From the NCBI GenBank assembly GCA_002360635.1, contig DEQW01000003.1:146966-210965 (forward strand): a stretch of 64,000 nucleotides of DNA, in the 5' to 3' direction. Every line of letters starts with the position of its first letter. Position 1 is the first letter of the stretch. The translations under genes and the position numbers were made by a program. Below, one piece after another: positions 8,540 to 17,562 of this stretch. A model generated the notes under the pieces. It made no database searches and was not told where the DNA came from. It saw only the letters and a program-made list of their open reading frames with translations. Source of the DNA: Flavobacteriaceae bacterium UBA3356. Its GTDB lineage: Bacteria > Bacteroidota > Bacteroidia > Flavobacteriales > Flavobacteriaceae.

Positions 8540-8683
8540 GGTCTCGATACACTTCTTCGTAACCTCCTTCGGAATGACAAGGGACGTGCCTCCTTCGGAA
8601 TGACACGGGATTGTCATTCTGAGCATAGCACAGCGGAGCAAAAATGTCATTCTGAACGCAGTGCAACGAAGTGAAGAATCTCT
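8540..8683. repeat. Hybrid family-1/2 and family-2 repeats before GIY-YIG gene
   Basis: Starts GGTCTCGATACACTTC like family 1 but continues as family 2 (CCTCCTTCGGAATGACA), then repeats GTGCCTCCTTCGGAATGACA, a TTGTCATTCTGAGC copy (8611 on) and a full TGTCATTCTGAACGC...GAAGAATCTC copy (8645-8682). The last copy forms the left inverted arm around the GIY-YIG gene. Confidence 0.8.
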
Positions 8684-8705
8684 TATGTTTCATTATCTTC
8701 ATAGT

Positions 8706-9011
8706 ATGAAAACCAAAGGAACTCATAATTACTTTGTTTATATATTGACAAATAAAAACAAAACCGTGTTATATACCGGCGTGACAAATAATTTAAAACA
8801 GCGATTATATTACCATAACAATCCACTTCCATTTTCAAAAAGTTTTACAGCCAAATACAAATGCTTTTACTTAATCTATTTTGAACAGTTTTATGAAATT
8901 GATACTGCTATTAAAAGAGAAAAACAAATCAAGGGGTATCGAAGAGAGAAAAAGGAAGCTTTAATTTCAGGGTTTAATGCGAATTGGGAGTTCTTAAATG
9001 ATACGGTGTAA
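8706..9011 (+). CDS. Small GIY-YIG nuclease-superfamily protein (copy A)
   Basis: A 101-residue single-domain protein of the UvrC/YhbQ-like GIY-YIG group. Seen: YFVYILTNKN near residues 8-17 with VLYTGVTNNLKQRL (about 20-33) as the GIY...YIG core, an Arg in QRL, and EIDTAIKREKQIKGYRREKK (about 64-83) with a Glu in the position of the metal-binding acidic residue. The start at 8706 is preferred; an in-frame ATG at 8661 would lie inside a repeat. The gene is bounded by inverted family-2 elements (8645-8682 and 9012-9043) and interrupts wzc-wzm. Function unknown; it may be a passenger or a repeat-associated nuclease. Confidence 0.8.
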   Translation: MKTKGTHNYFVYILTNKNKTVLYTGVTNNLKQRLYYHNNPLPFSKSFTAKYKCFYLIYFEQFYEIDTAIKREKQIKGYRREKKEALISGFNANWEFLNDTV

Positions 9012-9331
9012 AGATTCCTCGTCATACCTCCATCGGAATGACACCGGATTGTCATTCTGAACGCAGTGCAACGAAGCCAACTGTCATTCTGAACGCAGCG
9101 TAGCGAAGTGAAGAATCTTTTTTCCTCCCAACAGTACATTCCTCAGTCGTGCCTCCTTCGGAAAGACACGGGATTGTCATTCTGAGCGCAGCGTAGCGAA
9201 GTGAAGAATCTCTTTTCATCATAATATCTAATTTCACACTTCTGTCATACAGCTTCTAATAATTTAAAATTCCAACGATCCAACAAACTAATAATCCAAC
9301 AATCTAAAAATCTAATAATCTAACCGTCCAA
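9012..9331. repeat. Family-2 repeats after GIY-YIG gene, then degenerate 9-mers
   Basis: Directly after the stop codon comes AGATTCCTCGTC...GGAATGACA (9012-9043), inverse in sense to the copy left of the gene. Further copies follow at 9049-9118 (two TGTCATTCTGAACGC units) and 9137-9212 (TTCCTCAGTCGTGCC... then TTGTCATTCTGAGCGC...GAATCTC). From about 9272 to 9331 there is a degenerate period-9 run (CCAACGATC, CAACAAACT, AATAATCCA, ACAATCTAA and so on). No gene is credible. Confidence 0.8.
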
Positions 9332-9388
9332 AAAAGAGAATTAGTATATTAGCCACTTCAAATAAAATTTGATTAGTATCAAAATAAA

Positions 9389-10234
9389 ATGGAGCTGAAG
9401 ACCAAAGTATATCAAAAAGAGAACAACCTCCACATAGGGCGCTTGTTAAAAGAGAGCCTGAGTGATATGATCAGTTCTCGGTTTTTAGCGCGGCAGTTGG
9501 CGGTGCGCGATATAAAAGCACAATACCGGCAATCGTATTTAGGGATTATTTGGGCGTTTATAACGCCATTAACAACTGCTTTTGTTTGGATTTTCTTAAA
9601 CAGTTCCGGTACGGTGCGACTTTCCGATACCGGAGTACCGTACCCAGTGTACGCCTTTTCGGGAACACTATTATGGTCCATCATAACAGAAGCTATTAAC
9701 TCACCTATGGCAAGTACCAGTGGGGCTAAATCTATATTATCCAAAATCAATTTCCCAAAGGAAGCGTTACTGGTTTCCGGTGTCTATAAGTTATTGTTTA
9801 ACAGTTCCATCAAGATAGCTTTGTTGGTCGTGTTTGTATTTTTCTATGGTATCGGGTTTCATTGGAGTCTGTTATTATTTCCGTTGGCCATTTTGGGTGC
9901 TATTTTATTGGGTACTACCATTGGATTATTTTTAACCCCAATCGGGATGTTGTATAAAGATATTGGGAAAATGATTTCATTTGGTCTTAAGTTTGTTATG
10001 TATGCAACCCCGGTTGTCTATGCCATCCCCAAAGAGGGGATCATGAAAACCATCATGGAGTGGAATCCTCTAACTCCAGTAATATTAACCACCAGAGACC
10101 TGGCCGTAGGTATGGAACCGCAATTTCTTACTTACTATTTAATTGTATTGGCATGCTGCATCCCCTTATTTTTTATTGCCTTAATTTTTTACCGTATTTC
10201 TATTCCGGTGTTGGTGGAGCGGATGAGTGCGTAG
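9389..10234 (+). CDS. wzm: ABC-2 type polysaccharide/polyol phosphate export permease (Wzm)
   Basis: A 281-residue ABC-2 permease with about six membrane helices. It begins with the amphipathic DMISSRFLARQLAVRDIKAQYRQ-type segment (about 27-49) typical of Wzm/TagG, then VWIFLNSSG and a first helix pair near residues 60-95. The C-terminal part IVLACCIPLFFIALIFYRIS gives the last helix. Wzm with Wzt exports lipid-linked O-antigen or capsule chains across the inner membrane. Its ATPase gene (10773-12014) lies downstream, separated by a heptamer-bounded insert with the four-helix-bundle gene; in most genomes wzm and wzt are adjacent. Confidence 0.92.
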   Translation: MELKTKVYQKENNLHIGRLLKESLSDMISSRFLARQLAVRDIKAQYRQSYLGIIWAFITPLTTAFVWIFLNSSGTVRLSDTGVPYPVYAFSGTLLWSIITEAINSPMASTSGAKSILSKINFPKEALLVSGVYKLLFNSSIKIALLVVFVFFYGIGFHWSLLLFPLAILGAILLGTTIGLFLTPIGMLYKDIGKMISFGLKFVMYATPVVYAIPKEGIMKTIMEWNPLTPVILTTRDLAVGMEPQFLTYYLIVLACCIPLFFIALIFYRISIPVLVERMSA

Positions 10235-10288
10235 ACGGTTTTGAGTTGTGGGTTTTGAGTTGTGGGTTTTGAGTTTTGAGTTGTGGGT
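10235..10288. repeat. Heptamer repeat after wzm
   Basis: Seven to eight tandem heptamers alternate GTTTTGA and GTTGTGG. They start right after the wzm stop. The last unit, AGTTGTGGGT (10279-10288), is an exact inverse of ACCCACAACT (10668-10677) on the far side of the next gene. Confidence 0.9.
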
Positions 10289-10305
10289 AAAATAAATAGT
10301 AAACT

Positions 10306-10667
10306 ATGAAAAGTTATAAAGACTTAGATATATACACTTTAGCATTTGACTATGCTATTGAGGTTCATAAAGTTTCGTTGTTGTTACCTAAATTTGAATT
10401 ATACGAGCAAGGTAGTCAAATAAGGCGTTCTTCAAAAAGTATTAAAGATAATATTGTAGAAGGGTATGGGAGAAGAAGCTACAAACAAGACTTTATTAAA
10501 TTTTTAGTGTATGCTCATTCTTCTTTATTAGAATGTTTGTCTCAATTAGAAATGATACAAACTATTTATCCTGATATATCCGTTACAACTTTAGTAGAGA
10601 AATATGATTTATTAGGCGGAAAGATTTATAATTTTATAAAATACGTAGAAAAAGACTGGAAAACATA

Positions 10668-10668
<1 letters not shown>
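10306..10668 (+). CDS. Four-helix-bundle protein (23S rRNA IVS family)
   Basis: A 120-residue all-helical protein of the family first found as open reading frames in intervening sequences of 23S rRNA genes and now known as stand-alone genes across Bacteroidota. Seen: the family-typical start YKDLDIYTLAFDYAIEVHKV (4-23), QIRRSSKSIKDNIVEGYGRR (about 37-56), then DFIKFLVYAHSSLLECLSQL (about 61-80), and a Tyr/Lys-rich end. It is neither enzyme-like nor membrane-bound; its function is unknown. It splits wzm from wzt and sits exactly between inverted heptamer tracts, which suggests it arrived as a unit. Confidence 0.88.
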
Positions 10669-10815
<147 letters not shown>

Positions 10816-12091
10816 ACACCGAAATCCTCGTAAAAGCCGAAGGCCTTTCCAAAAAGTTCTGCAAAGACCTTAAAACGAGCCTATGGTATGGGGTGAAAGA
10901 TTTGGCTAGTGGTGTGACCGGTAATAAAAAAGACCGGGAGTTACGCCCCAAGGAGTTTTGGGCGGTAAAAGATATTAATTTCGAGTTGCGTCGGGGCGAG
11001 TGTTTGGGGCTCATAGGGCACAACGGGGCCGGAAAATCTACCTTGTTAAAAATACTGAATGGCTTGATCAACCCCGATGCCGGAAAAGTAACGATTAAAG
11101 GGCGGGTAGGAGCGTTGATAGAACTGGGTGCTGGGTTTAACCCCATTTTAAGTGGGCGTGAAAACATTTATAACAATGGGGCGGTGCTAGGGTTTAGTAA
11201 AAAGGAAATTGATGCCAAGGTAGAGGAGATTATTGATTTTGCCGAAATACGCGAGTTTATTGATATGCCCGTACGTAATTACAGTAGCGGGATGAAAGTA
11301 CGGTTGGGCTTTGCCGTAGCCGCACAGATGGAGCCGGATGTATTGATCATTGATGAGGTGCTTGCCGTAGGCGATCTCGGGTTTATCTTAAAATGTTTTA
11401 AAACAATTGATAAAATACTTCCCAAAACAGCAATTGTATTTGTCTCTCATAATATGCCGATGGTATCCCGTATTTGCAATCAAATTATTTTAATGGAAAG
11501 TGGCGTTTCAAAATTTCAGGGGACCGATGTGGCTGAGGCGATTGATAAGTATTATACCCGCTTTGTAAATAATGACAGTAACGTAGTATTTGATGATGGT
11601 AGCATTTCATTAATAAAAGTTGAGCTATCAAGTGCTAGAAGTTTTGAATCGGGAATACCTCAATTGGAATGGGGTGATAATTTGGAGTTTGCATTTCATT
11701 GGAAATTATATAAGCCTATAGATGTACCGCAGTTTTCAGTTTTGATTTTCGATAAAGAGCAAAGACCAGTAGCTATATTAGATTGGACTAATAAAGCTGT
11801 GAATATTAAAAATGATAACGATAAAATTTCATTTAAATTACTGCATAAAAATATTCAGCTTTCTAAAGGAGTTTATTCGATAAGTATATTGGTTAGTAGG
11901 GGCGCTACTAGATCGCCGTATTTGAGAATGAATAATGTTATGTCTTTTCAGATTTTACATGATGAAGAAATTTGGCCTCCTTTCTTACTTCAAACTATTT
12001 ACAGTGAAGGGTAGTTTATGAGTCTTAAACAAAACAGGTGGAAATTAGTCGTGTCAATAAATGCTCCGAATTTTTTTAATATATTGAATAA

Positions 12092-12766
12092 ATGATAACC
12101 TCTTTCTTTAAAAAGGAACCATTAAACGTTCATCTGTTACATATAGGTAAAACAGGAGGTACCTCATTGATTAAAACATTTGAGAATTATCAAACCAAAA
12201 AATATAAATTTATTGCTCATACACATAACTACACTTTTAAAGATGTTCCTAAAAATGAAAAAGTAGTGTTTTTTTTAAGAGCCCCTCATGATCGTTTTGT
12301 CAGTGGTTTTTTTAGTAGAAAGAGAAAAGGACAGCCTACATATAATGTGCCATATAATGCCGAAGAAGAATGGGCTTTTAAAATATTTGAAACTCCTAAT
12401 ACGCTTGCTGAGGCATTAAGTGATGATGACAAGCAGATGAGAGAGATGGCTAAAAGAGCAATGTATGGAATAAGACATGTGAATACACATTTCTCAGATT
12501 GGTTGGTAAGTAGAGACTATCTCCAATTGAGAAGGAAGAATATTTTCTATATAGGTTTTCAAGAAACATTTGATTCCGATTTGAAAGCACTTTTTAGGAA
12601 GTTAACAAAATCAGAATTTAAAGATACCGTTAAACATATACATAAAAATTCAGCAAATTCAATAAGATTGTCTGAAGAAGGAATTCAAAATTTATCGGAC
12701 TGGTATAAAAGTGATTTTGATTTATATGATTATTGCGTTGAAATCTCAAGAGAGACTAATTTGTAA
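12092..12766 (+). CDS. Sulfotransferase family protein
   Basis: A 224-residue protein with the sulfotransferase P-loop HIGKTGGTS (residues 9-17), which binds the 5'-phosphosulfate of PAPS, and a second site FLRAPHDRFVSGFFSRKR (about 61-78) for the 3'-phosphate of PAPS. It resembles the sulfotransferase family 2/heparan-sulfate type seen in polysaccharide loci. Likely role: sulfation of a sugar residue in the exported polymer. It is followed 3 bases later by a second sulfotransferase. This segment is more AT-rich than wzm/wzt, in line with separate acquisition. The acceptor sugar is unknown. Confidence 0.8.
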   Translation: MITSFFKKEPLNVHLLHIGKTGGTSLIKTFENYQTKKYKFIAHTHNYTFKDVPKNEKVVFFLRAPHDRFVSGFFSRKRKGQPTYNVPYNAEEEWAFKIFETPNTLAEALSDDDKQMREMAKRAMYGIRHVNTHFSDWLVSRDYLQLRRKNIFYIGFQETFDSDLKALFRKLTKSEFKDTVKHIHKNSANSIRLSEEGIQNLSDWYKSDFDLYDYCVEISRETNL

Positions 12767-12769
12767 GTT

Positions 12770-13504
12770 ATGTTTAAACGAGACAAAAAACATATTTTCA
12801 TAAGCTGTTCACCTAAAAGTGGCTCCACTTATTTGTTGCAATTACTCGCTACATTATTAAATTATGATATTCGCATATTTATAGCGGCTTTTGATAGAAC
12901 AGAACAGGAAGTAAATGAAGTAGCCATATGCGATGCTAAAAAAATAAATACAGTTACCCATCAGCATACGCGTTGTACAGCTAATAATATTAGGGTGCTT
13001 AAAAAACACAAAATTAAACCCCTTATCCTTACCCGGAATATTTATGACTCGGTTATTTCTATGCGAAATCATATGCATGCCGAACCTCAAAACTCATGGT
13101 GGCCAATGGGGTATGTAGATGAAGATTTTTATAAACTTACACCCAAACAGCAATGTGATTTTGTTATAGATTTAATTTTACCATGGTACTTTAATTTCTA
13201 TGTTTCTTGGTTTAAACACGAAAAAAATACCAATAAAAATTTATTGTGGTTGACTTATGAAGAACTAATGCAAGATAAATTGGTGACGGTTAACAAAATA
13301 TTAGACTATTATAATATTAATATAACCATAAAAGAGCAGATTTTATTGGCCGCCGAAGCTAAGGTTAAAGGAAAAACAAGAAAAACTGTACTTCCGGATA
13401 ATTGTCCAAAAGTTTCATTAAATGAAATTCAGATTTTAAAAATAAACTCATTGTCTAAATATTATCCAAATGTTGATTTTAATAAATTCGGAATTGTGCA
13501 ATGA
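12770..13504 (+). CDS. Sulfotransferase family protein
   Basis: A 244-residue protein with a P-loop-like FISCSPKSGSTYLLQLL (residues 8-24) and the 3'-phosphate site LILTRNIYDSVISMRNHM (about 84-101), the pattern of Sulfotransfer_1-type enzymes that use PAPS. It shares little with the preceding sulfotransferase, so the two probably act at different positions or on different residues. Its 3' end overlaps the next gene by 4 bases. The polysaccharide as acceptor is inferred from context. Confidence 0.8.
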   Translation: MFKRDKKHIFISCSPKSGSTYLLQLLATLLNYDIRIFIAAFDRTEQEVNEVAICDAKKINTVTHQHTRCTANNIRVLKKHKIKPLILTRNIYDSVISMRNHMHAEPQNSWWPMGYVDEDFYKLTPKQQCDFVIDLILPWYFNFYVSWFKHEKNTNKNLLWLTYEELMQDKLVTVNKILDYYNINITIKEQILLAAEAKVKGKTRKTVLPDNCPKVSLNEIQILKINSLSKYYPNVDFNKFGIVQ

Positions 13505-14418
13505 GATTTAATAAAGTAATTATGATAAATAAGATAATAAAACTTTTAAAGAGATATCAACTAAGGAAAAGTAGAAATGAAGAACTAAAAAAAAATCAAT
13601 TAGTGCGAAAAGAATTTATTTTGAATGGCTCTATTCCTTGGTCAGATGGTTATCATGAATATAAAGTCGAGTCTATCATTTCTGCCATCCAAGATAGCCA
13701 ATTACTAAAATGTTTTAAGGATAGAAATATACCTGAAAATTTTGGAATCAAATTGGACGAAAGGGTGGTTGAGTATCCATGGATATTTTCGAAGTTAGAA
13801 CAAGGATCCCAAAGAATTTTAGATGCAGGTTCTACTTTTAATTTTGATTATATAGTCCGTAATGACGCATTAATGGATAAGGATTTGACAATATATACTT
13901 ATGCGCCCGAAAATGTATCCTTTAATAAAAATAGGATTTCTTATGTGTATGGCGATTTGAGGGATTTACCATTTAAGAATGATTTGTTTGATGTTGTTGT
14001 ATCACAATCAACAATTGAACATATTGATATGGACAATTCAATGTATGGTTACGATATTGAAAATAAAGGTAATAGTAAAACAAAATCTTATGAGTACCTT
14101 CAAGCAATTAGTGAGATGATAAGGGTATTAAATAAAAGAGGTATACTATTGCTAACTTTTCCTTATGGAAAATTTGAAAATCACGGTTTTTTTCAACAAT
14201 TTGATGAAGACATGGTTGATAAGATTTTGGACTTATTTAAAGGGAAAGGAAGTGTGACTGTAGATTATTTAAAATATGAATTGGAGGGTTGGCGATTTGC
14301 TTCAAAAAATGAAGTGAAAAATTCAGAATCTTATAATCCTCATTCGGGAAAGGGTAAGAAAGAAGATTTTGCTGCTCATAGCAGATCGGTAGCCTGTATT
14401 GAATTTAATAAAAATTAA
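13501..14418 (+). CDS. SAM-dependent methyltransferase of the polysaccharide locus
   Basis: A 305-residue protein with a class I methyltransferase core: RILDAGSTFNFDYIV (about 101-115) as motif I, YGDLRDLPFKNDLFDVVVSQ (about 150-169) with the acidic loop and motif IV, then STIEHIDMDN. The region RVLNKRGILLLTFPYGK (about 209-225) matches the later strands of the Methyltransf_11 group. Probably O-methylates a sugar or modifies the chain end. The first ATG (13501) overlaps the sulfotransferase stop by 4 bases; MINK at 13522 is another possible start. Confidence 0.78.
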   Translation: MRFNKVIMINKIIKLLKRYQLRKSRNEELKKNQLVRKEFILNGSIPWSDGYHEYKVESIISAIQDSQLLKCFKDRNIPENFGIKLDERVVEYPWIFSKLEQGSQRILDAGSTFNFDYIVRNDALMDKDLTIYTYAPENVSFNKNRISYVYGDLRDLPFKNDLFDVVVSQSTIEHIDMDNSMYGYDIENKGNSKTKSYEYLQAISEMIRVLNKRGILLLTFPYGKFENHGFFQQFDEDMVDKILDLFKGKGSVTVDYLKYELEGWRFASKNEVKNSESYNPHSGKGKKEDFAAHSRSVACIEFNKN

Positions 14419-14423
14419 ATATT

Positions 14424-15317
14424 ATGAAAATACTCATAATAGGCTCAAAAGGATTTATTGGGACGCATTGTGTAACTTACTTTTCAAAAGCACATACGGT
14501 GTACCAATGCGATATCGTGGTGGATTATAACGATTTAAATTATATTCAGGTTGATGCTACCAATGCAGATTATACCGAGGTATTCCAAGAACGACAATAC
14601 GATATATGCATCAATTGCTCTGGAGCCGCCAGCGTACCAGATTCCATTAAGCATCCCCAACGCGATTTTATGCTGAACACGGCCAATGTTTTTAAACAAT
14701 TGGACGCTATTAGAAAAAACAATCCAGACTGTAAATATATTAATCTGTCTAGCGCTGCGGTATATGGCAACCCCGAGTTTTTGCCTATTACCGAGGCCCA
14801 TCCTTTAAATCCCATTTCGCCTTATGGTGTACATAAAAAAATGGCAGAGGAAATCTGTGAATCATTTTATAAAAACTTTGGGTTGCGAACGTGTTCACTT
14901 AGAATTTTTTCGGCCTATGGCGAAGGGTTGAAAAAACAATTGTTCTGGGATTTGCACAATAAGGTAAAAACAGGTAAGGAGGCTTTCCTGTACGGCAATG
15001 GAAATGAATCAAGAGATTTTATCCATATTGCAGATCTTATAAAGGCAATTGAGTTGGTAATTGAAAATTGTGCTTTTCAAAGTGATTGCATTAATGTTGC
15101 AAACGGCAATGAACTTACCATAAAGCAGGTAGCCACTACCTTTTACGGTATTTTTAAACCGTCCACAAACATACATTTTGAAGGGCAAGCCCGCTTGGGC
15201 GATCCAACCAATTGGGTAGCGGATATATCGAAGATTCAAGATTATGGCTATACCATTGGAACTGATATAAAAACCGGTTTAAAGCAATATATAACATGGT
15301 TGTCAGAAAACGGGTAG
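14424..15317 (+). CDS. NAD-dependent epimerase/dehydratase
   Basis: A 297-residue extended short-chain dehydrogenase. Seen: NAD-binding GSKGFIG (7-13), the Ser-Ser before AAVYG (109-114) and catalytic Tyr134-x3-Lys138 in SPYGVHKK. It probably epimerises, reduces or dehydrates a nucleotide sugar; which one cannot be told from sequence. Followed by a GT4 gene with a 22-bp overlap, so the two are cotranscribed and probably linked in function. Confidence 0.85.
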   Translation: MKILIIGSKGFIGTHCVTYFSKAHTVYQCDIVVDYNDLNYIQVDATNADYTEVFQERQYDICINCSGAASVPDSIKHPQRDFMLNTANVFKQLDAIRKNNPDCKYINLSSAAVYGNPEFLPITEAHPLNPISPYGVHKKMAEEICESFYKNFGLRTCSLRIFSAYGEGLKKQLFWDLHNKVKTGKEAFLYGNGNESRDFIHIADLIKAIELVIENCAFQSDCINVANGNELTIKQVATTFYGIFKPSTNIHFEGQARLGDPTNWVADISKIQDYGYTIGTDIKTGLKQYITWLSENG

Positions 15318-16453
15318 GGCTTATTTTTTCGTATAATGAAAACTGGATTGCTGGTGCGTATTATATTCTAAACATAATCCATGCCTTAAATACTCTTGAT
15401 GATTCCGAAAAACCTATCTTGGTCATTTTGACCGAATCTGCGGAAAACTTTTCAAAGGTAGCGGTCGAAACCAAATATCCCTATTTGGAGCATGCTACTT
15501 TTCCGTTTCAAAAATCATCGTATTCGGTATTGGAAAGGGCAATAAATAAGCTAAGCCGAACTATTTTAGACAAAAATATTTTTAAAAAAAAGCTCAAGGT
15601 GCCTTTGTTAGATTTTGTTTATCCCGCCCAAATAAACAAGCTACCGTATAATATAAAAAAGGTAAATTGGGTGCCGGATTTCCAAGAAGATCATTTACCC
15701 AATTTTTTTTCGAAAGAAGAAATCCAGAGAAGAAAAAATCATCAAAAAGAAGTCGTGGCGAAAGGAGATATAGTTGTTATAAGCAGCAAGGATGCCAAAT
15801 CAGATTTTTTACGATTATATCCCAGTGCAAAAGCAAAATCCTTTGTTTTGCATTTTGCAGTTACCCATCCCGATTTTTCAGATGAATCAATAGATGCATT
15901 GTTGAAAAAATACAAGCTGCCCAAAAAATACTTTTTTGCTCCAAACCAGTTTTGGGCCCATAAAAACCATAACGTTGTTTTAAAAGCAGTTAAGTATTTA
16001 AAAGAAAAGGACATTTCTGTTATTGTTGCGTTTTCGGGAAAAGAAGATGATTACAGAAACGCAGGTAATTTTAAACAACTTCAAACCTATATTGCCGAAC
16101 ACGGATTGGAAGACCAAATTAGATTCTTGGGTTTCCTACCCCGAATGGAACAGCTATGCCTTTTTAAGCAAGCTCAGGCTATTATCCAACCTTCTTTGTT
16201 TGAAGGGTGGAGCACTGTTATTGAAGATGCAAAAGCTTTAGGGAAATATGTCATTGCTTCCAATTTGGCTGTACATAAAGAACAATTAACTGAAAATGTT
16301 AGCTTTTTTGATCCGAACAGTCCTCAAGATTTGGCACAGAGTATAGAATTATTTCTTAGTAATGCGCCAGAAATGTCTCATTTCAATTATAAAACTAATA
16401 TTTTTGAGTTTGGTAAAAGATTCAAAAAACTAATACAGATAGCGACCTCATGA
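15296..16453 (+). CDS. Glycosyltransferase family 4 (GT-B)
   Basis: A 385-residue GT-B enzyme. The N-terminal half contains GLIFSYNENWIAGAYYI (about 8-24); the C-terminal half has the donor-binding KYFFAPNQFWAHKNHNVVLKA pattern (about 211-231) and the retaining GT4 signature QPSLFEGWSTVIEDAKALGK (about 301-320) with the EGxxxxxxE motif. It transfers a sugar from a nucleotide donor in the cytoplasm. The ATG at 15296 overlaps the epimerase gene; the stop overlaps gmd by 4 bases (ATGA). Confidence 0.88.
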   Translation: MVVRKRVGLIFSYNENWIAGAYYILNIIHALNTLDDSEKPILVILTESAENFSKVAVETKYPYLEHATFPFQKSSYSVLERAINKLSRTILDKNIFKKKLKVPLLDFVYPAQINKLPYNIKKVNWVPDFQEDHLPNFFSKEEIQRRKNHQKEVVAKGDIVVISSKDAKSDFLRLYPSAKAKSFVLHFAVTHPDFSDESIDALLKKYKLPKKYFFAPNQFWAHKNHNVVLKAVKYLKEKDISVIVAFSGKEDDYRNAGNFKQLQTYIAEHGLEDQIRFLGFLPRMEQLCLFKQAQAIIQPSLFEGWSTVIEDAKALGKYVIASNLAVHKEQLTENVSFFDPNSPQDLAQSIELFLSNAPEMSHFNYKTNIFEFGKRFKKLIQIATS

Positions 16454-17562
16454 AAACAGCACTCATAACCGGAATTACAGGACAAGACGGTGCCTATCTC
16501 GCCGAGTTGCTTTTAGAAAAAGGATATGCGGTTCACGGTATTAAGCGCAGAAGTTCGTTGTTCAATACCGATAGGATAGATCATCTATACCAAGATCCCC
16601 ATGAAAAAAATATTCGCTTTAAGTTGCATTACGGCGATTTAAGTGATGCCATAAACCTTACCCGTATTATTCAGGAAGTGCAACCCGACGAAATCTATAA
16701 CCTCGGGGCGATGTCCCATGTAAAAGTAAGTTTTGACACGCCAGAGTATACCGCCAATGTAGATGGGTTGGGAACACTACGTGTTTTAGAAGCGGTTCGT
16801 TTACTAGGGCTTACGGAGAAAACAAAAATATACCAAGCTTCTACTTCGGAGTTATATGGCTTGGTACAGGAAGTGCCTCAAACCGAAAAAACACCCTTTT
16901 ATCCACGTAGCCCGTATGGGGTGGCAAAATTATATGCCTATTGGATTACCGTGAACTACCGGGAGGCTTATAATATGTTTGCTTGTAATGGTATCCTTTT
17001 TAATCATGAATCTCCGTTACGGGGCGAAACCTTTGTCACTCGAAAAATAACCCGAGCCACCGCCCGTATTGCTTTAGGCATGCAAGAAACCTTATATTTA
17101 GGGAATCTGGATGCCCAACGGGACTGGGGGCACGCAAAAGATTATGTAGAAGCTATGTGGTTGATGTTACAGCAAGAAAAACCAGACGATTATGTCATTG
17201 CCACCGGAACCACCACCACCGTGCGCGATTTTGTTAAACAAGCCTTTAAACACGTAGGGATAGCGCTTTCATTTAAAGGAAACGGCACAGATGAAACCGC
17301 TAGAGTTGCAACTTGCAACAACCCCAATTATACTATAGCAGAAGGGACGGTAGTCGTAAAAATAGATCCGGCATATCATCGCCCTACCGAAGTAGACTTA
17401 CTGATAGGAGATGCCTCTAAATGTAAAGAACAATTAGGCTGGAAGCCCAAACATACCTTGGACCAATTAATAACCGATATGATGCAAGCCGACCTACGGT
17501 TATTTAAAAAAGAAAAATATTTGCAAGAAGGCGGTCACGATACCCTTAATTACAATGAATAA
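16450..17562 (+). CDS. gmd: GDP-mannose 4,6-dehydratase
   Basis: A 370-residue extended SDR that turns GDP-D-mannose into GDP-4-keto-6-deoxy-D-mannose. Seen: GITGQDGAYL (8-17), STSELYG (131-137) with the catalytic Thr/Glu, Tyr156-x3-Lys160 in YGVAK, and the family hallmark FNHESPLRGETFVTRKI (about 184-200). About 370 residues is the usual Gmd length. It overlaps fcl by 8 bases, so GDP-L-fucose synthesis is encoded as a unit. The product could also feed GDP-rhamnose or perosamine if other enzymes are present. Confidence 0.97.
   Translation: MKTALITGITGQDGAYLAELLLEKGYAVHGIKRRSSLFNTDRIDHLYQDPHEKNIRFKLHYGDLSDAINLTRIIQEVQPDEIYNLGAMSHVKVSFDTPEYTANVDGLGTLRVLEAVRLLGLTEKTKIYQASTSELYGLVQEVPQTEKTPFYPRSPYGVAKLYAYWITVNYREAYNMFACNGILFNHESPLRGETFVTRKITRATARIALGMQETLYLGNLDAQRDWGHAKDYVEAMWLMLQQEKPDDYVIATGTTTTVRDFVKQAFKHVGIALSFKGNGTDETARVATCNNPNYTIAEGTVVVKIDPAYHRPTEVDLLIGDASKCKEQLGWKPKHTLDQLITDMMQADLRLFKKEKYLQEGGHDTLNYNE

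Noticed and set aside
8661..8705. Upstream extension of the GIY-YIG gene to ATG 8661
   Set aside because: The extra 15 codons lie in a family-2 repeat; the domain starts after ATG 8706.
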